This document shows, in pieces, positions 46,650 to 58,124 of a stretch of 64,000 nt of DNA (position 1 is its first letter; each line of letters begins with the position of its first letter). A program made the translations under genes and the position numbers. The notes under the pieces are model-generated. The model was given only the letters and a program-made list of their open reading frames with translations, did not search any database and was not told the DNA's origin. Source of the DNA: Antedon mediterranea (lineage: Eukaryota > Echinodermata > Crinoidea > Comatulida > Antedonidae); NCBI RefSeq assembly GCF_964355755.1, contig NC_092671.1, forward strand, positions 24,197,070 through 24,261,069, in the 5' to 3' direction.

Positions 46650-49392
46650 TTGCCCAGCTATTCAGACAACCGTGACATTAACAGGAGCCTTGGCAATTCT
46701 ACATCTAACATTGATCCCGACTCTAATTTTTTCACCAACAGCAACCACAGTCCCTCTCAATATTATGATCCTAATGAATTTCCTGTTGACTCACTTTCTG
46801 ATTGCTTCTCCACTATTCATTTCAACTCTAGAAGCATCCTCAAGCACATTGATGAAATTAAACAACTCCTATCATCCATTAATCTGTCTTTCGATATTAT
46901 TGGAGTAAGTGAAACTTGGCTCAAGTACGATAATCCTTTGGTCCAACTCCCAAATTATAATTTTGTCTCTAACCACAGAACCCATAAAGACGGTGGAGGA
47001 GTCGCCATGTATATCCTTGATACTCTACAATTCTCCATTAGAAGTGACCTACACCCACACCCTTCCAACTGCAAATCCATCTTTATTGAAATTAAACGGC
47101 CTCATCACAAAAACATTATAGTGGGTACTGTATATAGACCCCCCTCCTCTGACCCAAATCAATTCTTAATTGAACTTGACATTGTCCTTTCCAATTTAAC
47201 AAAAGAAAATAAAAATGTTTATATTCTTGGAGACTTTAACATTGACATTCTGAAACATGAATCCGACAATACTGCCCGTCAATTCATTAACACACTGTTT
47301 AGCAATCACTATCTTCCACTTATCGACAGACCATCCCGAATAACAAATTCCACAGCCTCATTATTAGATAATATTATTACAAATCAATTTGATTGTTCTC
47401 ATATAAGTGGTCTGCTATATAGTGATATCTCTGATCATCTCCCTGTTTTTAATATTTCAAACCTCTCTGATAGTTTTGCCACTAGCTCAAACAATGAAGA
47501 GATCCCATCTCTCAGACAGATTAACAATACGTCTCTTAACAACTTTTACCATGATGTCTCTAATCTAACTTGGTTTGATATCCTTAATTCTAATGATCCT
47601 GACTTTGCTTATGACCTCTTTGATAACAAACTTAAAGCCCTTTATGACCAACACTTCCCGTTACTGAAAAGGAACAATACAAACAAGAACAAAAAAATTA
47701 AATCTTGGATGTCAAATGGCCTGCTCAAATCAATAAAGTATAAACATAAACTCTATGCAAAATTTCTTCACCGCCCTTCTCCTGCCAATGAAATCAAATA
47801 TAAATGATATCGTAATAAACTTAACTCCACTATCAAAATTGCCAAAAGAATTCACTTTCATGATATTTTCACCAAGCAAAAAAATGATATTAAGGCAACC
47901 TGGAAAGCAATTAACTCTTTATTGAACCATAAAAACCGAAACCAAAACAAAGGCAATACCCCTGTCAACTGTAACGGAGTACCAACTAAAGACCCCGTCA
48001 TTATTTCTAAAGAATTTAATGATTTTTTTGTCGAAATCGGACCCTCCCTTGCTAACAAAATCCCTCCCAGCAATGTTTCTTTCAAAGAATTTCTTCCTCA
48101 ACCAAATCCGAAATCAATGTTCTTAACCCCTGTCCTAGAAGATGATATCATAAGAATTATCTCTTCCTTCGATAACAATAAAGCTCCTGGTACTGATGAC
48201 TTCCATACTAAAGCCATTAAACATGTTATCAACCTTATCTCCCTTCCCTTGTGTCACATTTTTAATCTTGTCCTCTGCAAAGGTGTTTTTCCGAACAGGT
48301 TGAAGCTGGCGCGCGTTACCCCTGTTTACAAATCTGGCCCCAAATCCAACCTTTCTAACTATCGATCGTCCTATCTCCATCCTGTCAATCTTTTCGAAAG
48401 CCTTTGAAAGAGTTATCTATGATAGAACATTTTCATTTATCAGCAAACATAACATCCTCTTCAAGAGACAATATGGCTTTAGAAATGGACATAACACCTC
48501 CATGGCTTTGATCGACCTCACTAACAAAATTATTCATGCATTCGAAAATCGTCAATTTGAAATCGGACTTTTCATCGACCTTTCCAAGGCTTTCGACACC
48601 ATTGATCATAATATTCTTCTTTTTAAATTGTCTCACTATGGAATCCGAGGACCCGCCTTAAACGTTTTCAAATGCTATCTCACTAACCGCTCCCAATGTA
48701 CTAAATATTTTAACTCTATTTCTAATTTTTGCCCTATCACCTGTGGCGTTCCCCAGGGCTCCTTACTTGGCCCTCTTCTGTTCACCCTTTACATTAATGA
48801 TATCCACCGAACCTCAAACCTGCTAAATTTGTTTCTATATGCTGATGACACTACAGTTTGTCATGCCAACAAAAATATCCAAACTCTTTTTGACACGTTT
48901 AATACCAACGTTATCCCCTTGTCCCAGTACTTTATTGCCAACAAACTCTCCCTCAATCATAATAAATGTAGTTACATCCTATTCGGAACCCCGCAGTTGA
49001 CTAGAGGTATTGATGTGTCCCCACTTAAAGTCGTTATTGATAATCAAGAAATCCCCTCTGTAAAGTATAATAAATTTCTTGGCATTATCATCGACAACTC
49101 TCTCTCATGGAAACCCCATATCCAAGAAATTGAGAACAAAGTGTCTAAGAACCTTGGGATCATTTCTAGGCTTTCTTCCTTCCTCCCAACTAATATTCTC
49201 AGGACCCTTTATTGCACACTCATCCTTCCTTATTTGAGCTATGGTAACATTGTCTGGGCCAACACTTACCCTACAAACATCATTAAACTCTCTATCCTTA
49301 AAAAAAAAAAGCTATCAGGACTACTTTCCTGTGCTGCTAACCGCTATTCATTCAATAATAACATTAAAAATTACCTTTTGTCTCATTACTGA
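46650..49392 (+). pseudogene. LINE ORF2 (endonuclease, reverse transcriptase)
   Basis: Endonuclease: HFNSRSILKHIDEIKQLL, IIGVSETWLKYDNP, KDGGGVAMYI, TVYRPPSSDPNQF, ILGDFNIDIL and the closing SDISDHLPVF. RT: NNKAPGTDDFHTKAI, ARVTPVYKSGPKSNLSNYR, GFRNGHNTSMALIDL, LFIDLSKAFDTIDHNIL (motif A), CGVPQGSLLGPLLFTLYIND and LYADDTTVCH (catalytic motif), then KFLGIIIDNSLSWKPHI. Breaks: a TGA stop at about 47805, a 4-bp duplication (CGAT) near 48366 that shifts the frame, and a shift at the A run near 49303 followed by early termination, so the C-terminal end is missing. The start codon is unclear. Catalytic residues of both enzymes are still encoded. Confidence 0.85.
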
Positions 49393-49965
49393 TCGATCTG
49401 TTTGATTTGGTCGTTGTTTCCATGTTCCGTGACTTGCTATCTTTATTATTCATTTGTCATCATAATTCGCTATATGCCATGCAGCTGTACTTTTTTCTGT
49501 TCTTTTTTTACTTTTTATTCCAACTTTTATCTACTGGTTTTATATATATTTTGTATTTCTTTATTGTTTAATTAATTTATTTTCTTTATTTATATTTTTT
49601 TCTTCTCTTAATTTAAATATGTAAGGCAATCCCGTCACAAGATTGTAATCTTTTTGGGATTTGCCTTCGTCCATTTTCTTGTTTTATCACTTGCCATTTT
49701 GTTTTTGTTTCTTTTGTCTTTTGGACGTGAATAAATGTTCTTTGAATTGAATTGAATTGAACTGTTAGTACTGAATTCTGTCTATTTTGTGTCATATAGT
49801 ATAATATACAGTACAAGTACAACCCGAGGGCGGGTTTCAAAATTAGTTTAAAGCCTTCTCAGTATATAACACCCGACGCCAGTATCTCCCTATACTTACC
49901 AACCTCCACCCCACACTGTTTTTTAAAAACAAATTTTTCCCAGATTTGCTTAAAAATGAGAGGGG

Positions 49966-50301
49966 TATAGAGTTCTGTGGTTGCTAGCCAACCAAAAAAT
50001 TGATTCAACCTGCCTGTGTGACTCCAAGGTCACTTATGGAAGTAGTCATTTTAAAACTTAATAATTTTCAATAAAAACAAACTAAAATTTCAAAAGATCA
50101 CTAAATATTTGTTTTTAATAATCAGTATTTATTGTTCAACAATTTTAGTTAAAAAAAAAGAGCTACGAATAAGATACATAATTTGATAGAAGTACAGATC
50201 TATACAGTTTATCAACATAGAAGCGTCGAACGCAGTTTTTGGTTGGCTAGCAACCATGCAGCGCCATCTATTGTTGTGACGTCACACCGCTGAACTCTAT
50301 A
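49966..50301. mobile_element. ~336 bp MITE
   Basis: Left TATAGAGTTCTGTGGTTGC with TAGCCAACCAAAAAATTG; right, inverted, TATAGAGTTCAGCGGTGT and GTTGCTAGCCAACCAAAAA. The arms match in two blocks separated by different spacers. Flanking TA could be a mariner-type target. No gene. Confidence 0.6.
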
Positions 50302-50504
50302 CATAGCTATGATACTTGATAGGCCTATGGTTTAAGTACAGTACCGGTATGTTGTAAACTGTAAATGAATAGTGTGTCATATTGGCTGATAATTAAAATA
50401 TCTAATTTTGATAAACTGCAACCCCCAACCTTCTTTCTCCTCTCACCATCCCAGCCAATCATTGATTTTTCTAACTACATTCTAAACAAGAAATATTTCT
50501 TACA
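50302..50504. other. short spacer
   Basis: No feature recognised between the MITE and the dispersed repeat. Confidence 0.3.
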
Positions 50505-51065
50505 AAAAATGCTGCTCGCTTATTGAAAAATATTTTTATTTCAAATGTAATTTAAACTTAAAGCAATAAATATTGTCTGTCAGACAATGGTTTTTTGGTT
50601 TCTTTTCTCTTTTTATATGTGAATAAATATTATTTTTTTGTTACAGAAGTGAATACTCAATTTCTGTCACTTTAGTTAATTTTATTGCTAAGGTCAAGTC
50701 TGGGGGTCACTTCATCACCCTAGATATTTCAAGTGTGAAGTATCCTTTACAAACACAAACTTTAATGGACTGTTTCGATAATAATTCAATGAATATCTGA
50801 CAGTGAATTACAGTCAAAAGTCAGTATTATAGTCAAATGGGACTCATACCAGAAATGCTTAGGGATTTGTAATTTATTTTAGCATGACATGTCCTAATAG
50901 ACTCTTTTCCCAGATGTTTTTGGGTCTACTGTAGCAGCTGGATTCTATAAATTATAGTGGAGTTTCCATTTTCGCAAAACTGTCATCCTTAGAACTATAA
51001 CTGTTGCTTGCTTTAGCTTCTGATTGAGTAGTCCTAATGGGACATAGCGAGCTAGAGCAAATGAA
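50505..51065 (-). repeat. dispersed repeat, copy B
   Basis: This is the reverse-oriented relative of 21241-21838, sharing TTGTCTGTCAGACAATGG, GGTCAAGTCTGGGGGTCACT and the GCTGCTCGCTTATT edge. It lacks the ~60-bp insertion of copy A. Confidence 0.65.
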
Positions 51066-51180
51066 GGTAATGTTACAGCTGCTATTTTTTTAGATTTGCA
51101 AAAGGCTTTTGACACCATAAATCATAACCTGCTTTTTAATGAATTAAAACAATATGGTGTGCATGGTAAATTGGTTTATT
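51066..51180 (+). pseudogene. small LINE RT fragment (motif A)
   Basis: The frame VTAAIFLDLQKAFDTINHNL followed by LKQYGVHGK is RT motif A of a CR1/Jockey-type LINE, about 38 codons, cut at both ends. It abuts repeat copy B on the left and a reversed LINE tail on the right. Confidence 0.7.
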
Positions 51181-51184
51181 CATT

Positions 51185-51784
51185 CATTCATTCAATCTTT
51201 TATTTCGGAAACTCTGGTCCATAGAAGGTAAAAAATTACATATAAATGAAATAAAACAGACTAATTACTACTACTCATCTCAGGATGACATTCCACCTGG
51301 AGAGCATCTTCGACTTAACTAAGACGTTGCTTATAATCGTTGAGATTAAAATATTTTTGCTTGCATTAAGTCTACACATCAAGCCATATATTGATTTTCT
51401 TAAAAATTCATAAAAAGAAGGAATTATACATTCCGTAAACATGAGGCTGGCACTGCAATGTCGAGGCCTTTGCAACAACATTCTTAAACCATTATTGTAG
51501 CATACCTGGACTCTGGAGAGATCACAAGGTACAGTACCTTGATTATAGTTGCACCATAATGTAGCACAATACATATTTACACAATATGTTCTAAATAAGA
51601 CACTATTTCACATTGATAGAACACATACTAAATGGCTCGGATACACAAAGATCTGTATTGCCGCTTTATATCGAACTCATCACATAAATCCAAGGAGATA
51701 ACATGACCAAGATATGTGGTTGAGTCATACTTATCAGGAAGATCACAAGTTGTAAATATCAAATCATCTTTATCATTTTCTAAG
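51185..51784 (-). pseudogene. LINE RT C-terminus
   Basis: On the minus strand: TTYLGHVISLDLCDEFDIKR, QYRSLCIRA, then after a short gap MYCATLWCNYNQGTV, NNGLRMLLQRPRHCSASLMF and FLRKSIYGLMCRL. This is the C-terminal region of a Jockey/CR1-like LINE. The 3' end has an ATGAA repeat (TTCAT at 51180-51200). The 5' side is cut by a Harbinger-like TIR at 51786. Confidence 0.75.
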
Positions 51785-51785
51785 G

Positions 51786-52400
51786 GTATGTTCAGACCTA
51801 CGGAGTTATGCTTTCGTATCACAGCCAAGGTCATATTTTAATGAGCGTCGTAAGAGCAAAGTGTTCAGATTCATTGCAACGAAGTTGCGTTACAAACGGA
51901 TATGATGTCACTCGCTGGCGATTAACCAAACTCTAACACACGCATACTACCTTCGTTATTAAAAGTAGTAGTGGTTGGTTTAGGAGTTACAGGCCTAGAC
52001 CGAACACTTGGGCTCGGCATTATCGATTGGTTGTCAGGCATACCAACCAGCCGATCGTTTTGGGGTTTGGGTTTATATTTGGTCTATGACCTGAAATATC
52101 ATTTATGGCAGAAAAATGTTCAAATCCCGTACTTGCACCGGCTCCAGATTTATTTACTCGGTCTTTCGCCACTTTATATGACGACCCCTTTAATTTCGTT
52201 TGGATATTAAATCCTTCTTTATGAGGATGGCCCATCTGCTATTACGTGTCCACCATCTCGTTGAACACAGACATCTTGCTGTCGGTGCTTTTACGCCAGT
52301 TTTTCACTTCCAACCGATCTCTGAACTCAGGGCTTCCCCACAATGAAATAAGGTATTTTACTTCGGTTTCTCGCCAATGCGCACGCTTCGATGACATTTT
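51786..52400 (-). pseudogene. Harbinger Myb/SANT-like protein with adjoining TIR
   Basis: The TIR GGGTATGTTCAGACCTACGG at 51786 follows TAA. On the minus strand a frame starts at about 52396: MSSKRAHWRETEVKYLISLW, SPEFRDRLEVKNWRK, VFNEMVDT, then two stops (TAATAG) and in the same frame GFNIQTKLKGSSYKVAKDR, NKSGAGASTGFEHFSAIND and ISGHRPNINPN. That is the trihelix Myb/SANT-like DNA-binding protein that accompanies PIF/Harbinger transposases. The tandem stops make it a pseudogene. No transposase and no second TIR were found. Confidence 0.7.
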
Positions 52401-52731
52401 AAATTAATTAATATAATAATATTAATAATAATACTGTATAGTATAACAACAAAAGGTATGATTTTTTCGCACGTTCACCGATCACAACAAATGGATCAGC
52501 TTGGCTATACGATGAGGAGCACATGTCACAATGTGATGTGGCGAATATTGTAATTTGATTGGCTAGATATCTAACCTAGGTCCAATAATAACAAAGATAT
52601 TTATATTTTAGTTTACTCTGTAGCAATGTTAGTATACTTATAGGTATACGGGGGTCACGACTTAAAGTTCAGTGAACTTACTGTGACCTCCATCCACTCG
52701 CATTTAATATATGTTGTTGTGTAAATTATAT

Positions 52732-55030
52732 GGTGTCAGATGAAATCGGTCGCGTTTGAAATCGGTCGCGATAAAATCAACTTTCGGTATTTTGTATGGC
52801 GCGCCGAGAGCTATACGTTTAATAATATCGGTCGCGTTTGAAATCGGTCGCGCTTTTTTGCATGGGACGCACTAGATACATTTTTAATGAAAACGCTAAT
52901 TATGTTTTTAGTTAATTTTGAATTTAGAATTTCTAATACTATTAACATTTTGTTTACCTCGATCGTTATTATTTTTTTAGTACAGTAAATATAAATATTT
53001 ATCTCATTATTTATAAATAATTTGTGTTTTCATTTTATCTTACAGGTGTCAATGAATAATTGTAATGTTTTCGTTTAGAAAATCGTTTTAAAATGTGTTA
53101 TTACCTCCGCCAAGGAGGTTATGTTTTCACCCCTGTATGTTTGTTTGAGCGTGTGTGTGTTTGTGTGTGTGTCTGTGAACAGCCTGGAGGCCACAGTTTT
53201 CATGCGATTCTTACCAAATTTGGCCAGTGATCTATGCCCCAAAAGCTTGGACGAGTTTGATTGTGAGGGGAAAGGTCATAGTTCAAGGTCACAACTAACA
53301 AAAAACTATTTTACTGCCTAGAGACCACAGTTTTTATCCAATTCTCACCAAACTTAGCCACAATGATCAATAACACATCATATAATTGTGTTTAAATTTT
53401 GAAGGGTCAGGGTCAAAGAAAAAAAATTTTTTTTAAATATATATTTTCCGGGAAAATTTTATGTAGGGGAATTTTACAATAGGCGGAGGTTTGTACTCTC
53501 GGAGTACCCTCTAGTTGAATTTTGTTTAAGTTTTTGAAAAGATTAGCATGCCACTGTTTAAAATTTTAAAATTGTTGAATTAAACAAGTAGACGCGCCTA
53601 TTGCGTATTTTTTAATCACAGTTAATTACGAAACTAGTTCTATACCTGCAAGTGGATACCAGTTTAATGAGGTTTATGCAATAAAGGAAGATGATGTATG
53701 ACGATGATTTTTACGTTTGATATCCGCCACTCTTACGTGAGCATGGTTTTAGGATAATACTAATAAAATAATATGCCGTTATAAATCTATCTACATTGTA
53801 CAATGATACTGTAGGCCTAGATGTAAGAATAATAATGGATGGATAATAAAGGTGGGCACAATTCTCAAAGAGGTAATCTTGCACTGATATTTAAACATTT
53901 AGATTTACGAACGGCGTGACACTGAGTGGTACTTAATCATTTACATTTATTTAGTGATTATTATAAATGAAGAAATAAAAGATAATTCAAATTTAAAATA
54001 GTATCGCCGACGTACAGTATATACGTAAATTATACATAATTTCACCATGGAACTAGGTTTCACAAAAACATGTGCAGGCCTATAGATGTTTCAAACGTAT
54101 GGTTATATAGTAATAGGCCTATTATACGTCATCTTTACATGTCCATGGACAATGATCGTACGTGTTTTGTCCATGATTTGACACACTAGTGCGTGTTATT
54201 TTTAAAAGGGAATCCCCGTCAGCAAAATAACGTGCAGTTAACGTCTGCACGATCATAGAAGGCGCATCCACGATATGGCCTATTTCGAGATTTATTTCAG
54301 TAACTCGCCTTTTAACGATCCGCATATATTTTAATCATTTTTTACTAGAAAATATTTTAGGCCTAAACATATACACGTGATTTGCCTCAACAATATTCAT
54401 TATAGGCCTATACTTAATATTATCCTACATAACGTACGGACATAAATAAAATAGAAATTAAAATAAGGTAATCCAATAGTAAGTTTTTAACGACATGGAT
54501 ATGATATATCTGCCACAGTATGCATAAGTATAAAAATGGATACGCTGGCTTTACAGGCTATATATTGTTTGATTAATAAAAGACACAGACGTACGGTATA
54601 TTCTCTATATAATATATTAATTACAGTACATAATAAAATAGAGGTAAATTATTATATGCCTAATAAAATATTTAAACGTGTTTAGAAATGGCCATTTAGA
54701 AAAGACACAGTCCTTCTTCTCCGAGACCTGTGAAATAAAAAAAAAAAGTAAAATGTATATCCCGCTAGCATGCATCTTGCTCCATACAAAATAGCGCGAC
54801 CGATTTCAAACGCGACCGCTTTCAAACGTATAGCTCTACAGGGAATAATTTCGCCAGTGTAGCATAGCAAAAAGCTATACAAAACAACCTTTTTGCTACA
54901 CATTTCTAAAATCAGTTTGATTAGCAATTTTGCTAAACAAAATTTTCAAATGAAATTTTTCCTTGCTCTAGCGGCGCGCCATACAAAATACCGGAAGTTG
55001 ATTTTATCGCGACCGATTTCATCGTAAACC
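52732..55030. mobile_element. TIR element with iterated GAAATCGGTCGCG words (family F2, copy 1)
   Basis: Left: GATGAAATCGGTCGCGTTTG, AAATCGGTCGCGATAAAATC, TATTTTGTATGGCGCGCCG, then ATCGGTCGCG twice more. Right, inverted: the same words ending GACCGATTTCATCGTAAACC. The flanks are AATTATAT on both sides (52724-52731, 55031-55038), an exact 8-bp target duplication. No transposase frame is visible. HINE B is inserted at 53.1 kb. An 8-bp duplication fits hAT, P, Merlin or Zisupton; class open. Confidence 0.85.
53102..53514 (+). mobile_element. HINE B
   Basis: The 5' palindrome ACCTCC-GCCAA-GGAGGT (53103-53119), a GTTTG/GTGT microsatellite, the sub-3' inverse word GGCGGAGGT (53482-53490), the hairpin TACTC-TC-GGAGTA and the end CCCTCTAG before TTG. 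The sequence resembles HINE C in reverse. The interior has no Rep/helicase frame. Confidence 0.75.
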
Positions 55031-55128
55031 AATTATATATAGGCCTAGCCTATATATCCTAGGCCTATAGTGAGTGGAAAAAATAAATAAACGAATAGTG
55101 TAGGCCTAGGCTAGGCCCTATCTATTCC

Positions 55129-57167
55129 GAGTGTTGACAAAGTGCGAGGCAGCGAGGCAAGCGAGGCATGCCAAATATTTGTGCGAGGCATCATTTTATC
55201 ATTTCCAAAAGTGCGAGGCATGCGAGGCATATAGTTTACAATTTCAAAAAGGTGCGAGGCATAGCTTAACGTGCTATTATGCTATATTATAGGCCTAATA
55301 ATCAATCGATACAAGCGTATCTAAATAGATTCGTGTATACACTCATCATGTTGTTTATTTTTATGTAACGATTGTTTTTTCATTCAAGTCATATCGTGTC
55401 AAATTTTACTTTTACAAAAGTGCCCAAACTACGGTTCAAAAATCTGAACGACAGTCTTCAACTTTCGATAAACAATAATTGTTATAGCGACACACTCATC
55501 AAATGACTGCAATGTTTGTTGGCATTTCGAGCGTGTTCACTCACATGTCTCTCGAACATAGCAGAGTGAAAATAATATTTTGTCACACCCCTGCGCCTAG
55601 ATCCGGTAGACCCGAGAGATGGAAAATCCCTCTTTACTATTTAGCAGGTAGCGGAATGATTCAGCCCTCAGCTCAGAGGATTGTGGCGCATTCCCCTCCT
55701 ATAGCACGTGGTTTCAGCAGCAATGCACAGACTTCTCTCTGAGCGGCGTGCCAAAGACATTTTTGACATTCCATTCTCTAGGAACAACACGTGTACCTCT
55801 CTCGCAAATAAGGTGAACAGCGATTGCCAGGACAAGTTCAATAACTGGCGGTGAATAAAAGGTAACTGATATGCCGATCCAATAACATGCCGCAAAGAAA
55901 AAAATTGCGACAGAATTCTGGAGCGCGTGTGAAAAAAGACTTACGTCCGACAATTGTAATACTAGGCCTAAAATTAAACTTTAGCTAATATGCTTAGCCC
56001 TAACCTAGATAAGAGGCCTATGTAGAAAATAATTTAATCAATTTTGATATAATAATAATTGGTGTAATATTTAATAATGATACACTATTCCTGTTTTAGT
56101 AAGCTAGGTATATTACGAACGATTTTTATTTATTGTTGTCCATGTACGTACTAATAAACCTGGCGCTAGTTTCCTTCGCTTGTATTTTTACTCCAAATTT
56201 GATAACTAACTTTATCGTGTGAATACCACACCTTAGAAGTATACCTCATGAGTACTTTAATGAAAGAATCACATAAAAAGTAACAAATAAATCCTTAAAT
56301 TAATGATTTTACAGGCGTGTTTCTCGCACACTGTTCGCGAATTTCACTTATTCAATGTTCAATATTTTTGTTTCTATGGAGCGCCAAAAGAGCAACGATA
56401 ATAGAGGACTAAAACTCAGTGGAATGCGTCAATTTCTCATGCATTTATTGGTGAAAAACACGTTTCATTTCAATATATTTGTTAATTTGTCAATAAAAAT
56501 GTTGTAATATGTTACTGCTGATACTGTTCTGTTTTCAACGAATAATAATCGATCCTAAATCAACATCACTACCTAGTCTAGACCTAGGACATCCTACTAA
56601 GGATATTATGATGAATTTTTCTATTTTATTCTTTAAAAGGTTAACGAAACCGTGTACATTATCAACAGTAACATTTTTCCTTACTGACAGTGACAAAATC
56701 TATTCAAATTGTACTTGATTTTCACCAAATAATGCGTTAAATATAAATGGATTCCACAGAGTTTTTAGCCTCTAATTAATTTTGCTCTTTTGGCGTTCCA
56801 TAGAAACCAAAATATTGAACATTGAGTGTGCAAAATGCGAGAAAAACAACGTCTGTAAAATCACGAATTTAATGGATTTATTGTTACTTTTATGTGATTT
56901 TTCTTCATTAAAGTAGGCCTACTAATTCTAAGCTGTGGTATTCAGGATAAAGTTGGTTAAAATACAAGGCAGGTGCAAAGGGAAACTAGCCTAGCGGGCC
57001 TAGGCCTAGGCTACTTCAATTTCGGTGATTTCCTGCCTTGCAATTTTGAGAAATGATAAAATGATGCCTCGCATTTTTTGATGATGGTAAAACGATGCCT
57101 CGCATAAATTTCTGACTTGCCTCGCATGCCTTCCCTGCCTCCCGTGCCTCGCACTTTGTTACTACCC
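55129..57167. mobile_element. TIR element with iterated GTGCGAGGCA words (family F5)
   Basis: Left: ACAAAGTGCGAGGCAGCGAG, AAGCGAGGCATGCC, GTGCGAGGCATCATTTTATC, GTGCGAGGCATGCGAGGCAT. Right, inverted: ATGCCTCGCATTTTTTGATG, GATGCCTCGCATAA, TGCCTCGCATGCC, GTGCCTCGCACTTTGTTAC. The flanks are TCTATTCC on both sides (55121-55128, 57168-57175), an exact 8-bp target duplication. Small open frames inside have no recognised motif. A long foldback lies within. Confidence 0.85.
56165..57000. mobile_element. foldback element with ~300-bp arms
   Basis: GCTAGTTTCC at 56165 is matched by GGAAACTAGC ending at 57000. The arms continue inward with TGATTTTACAGGCGTGTTT against AACAACGTCTGTAAAATCA, and TTTCTATGGAGCGCCAAAAG against TTTTGGCGTTCCATAGAAA. 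The central part is about 200 bp. It is nested in the F5 element. No coding capacity. Confidence 0.7.
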
Positions 57168-57175
57168 TCTATTCC

Positions 57176-58124
57176 TGGCCCGAATTAGGCCTATTCTATA
57201 GGCTAGGCTATCTTTGAAGATAGGGCCTAGGCCTCGTAGGCCTCTAGCTAGGAAGGAGGCCTAGGCCTAGGGCCTATCCCATATAGATAGGGCCTAGCCT
57301 AGCCATAGGCTAGGCCTATTAATATTAATAATAATATTTATTAATTAATAAAACAGTCTTTGGCTACTAGTACTACACCATGGTCCATGCATAATCAATG
57401 TTACCCCAAGGTAAGCCTATTCATTCATTTAACTTTAAATATATATCAACATATTTTTAGGTTACTTACGATTCCTTTACAAATATCTGCAAACTTGGTA
57501 ACAGTTTCTGCTTATTATTAACCCCTTTTTTGTACGATCTCTTTCCCAACTTCGACTCTCCTGTGTGGTCTTGGTGTGGTCCGGTGGTGCACTCACTGTG
57601 TGGACGATTTATTGCACTACTGATTCAGCGCTCCTCGAATTCGAAGCGATTGGACAATGCACTCTTGATTTTCAGAAGCCGGCCAATCAGATTACATGTT
57701 TATAAAGTAGGAAGTACTACTAAAAAGTAAGTTAGTTGCTAGGCCTAGTGTTTTACCTATCCGAAGCGCGGCCGGAAAATGGGCGCGCCTCCTCTACACA
57801 ACATCGTGTGGTACCTGCTTGCTGGGTGCATGGGGTAGAAAACAGAAACAACCATCATCAAAAAGCTTCTATCTCTACTAGACCTATGCCCTCCTAGCTA
57901 GTCATTGGGGAGGAGAAGGAGTCAGTCTGTATTATAAGTAAGTATCGTTACGTTATTCGTGGTTTTATTTTCATTGGATTGAAATCTAGGCCTAGGCCTA
58001 GGCCTAGGCCTAGGCTAGCTAGGCCCCTAACTAATACCTATTAGTAATAGGCCTATGTATAGGCCCAGGCCTAGGTAGCTTAGCTAGCCTACCTAGCCTA
58101 GAAGAGGCCTAGGCTAGTTAGGCT
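57176..58124. other. intergenic DNA with AGGCCT tracts
   Basis: TAGGCCTAGGCC-type words dominate 57180-57330 and 57985-58115, forming nested palindromes. Between them a GC-richer piece around 57760-57800 (GCGCGGCCGG, GGGCGCGCC) precedes a perfect donor-like GTAAGTAT at 57936. It could be a promoter and non-coding first exon of a host gene, but nothing confirms it. Confidence 0.35.

Larger units (their letters stand above)
44840..49765 (+). mobile_element. nearly complete CR1/Jockey-superfamily LINE
   Basis: It has ORF1 (44977-45741), an 0.85 kb spacer, ORF2 (46650-49392) and a 3' UTR ending in repeated TTGAA (49739-49758). The whole element is about 4.9 kb, the expected size of the clade. 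It is the best-preserved LINE in the window, but ORF2 is broken in at least three places. The 5' limit is approximate. Confidence 0.8.

Noticed and set aside
55503-55953. Frames on both strands inside the F5 element
   Set aside because: No recognised domain; overlapping frames on both strands; a transposase would be expected to be much longer.
57750-57940. GC-rich patch with a perfect donor, possible host promoter and first exon
   Set aside because: No coding frame, acceptor or downstream gene was found to support it.
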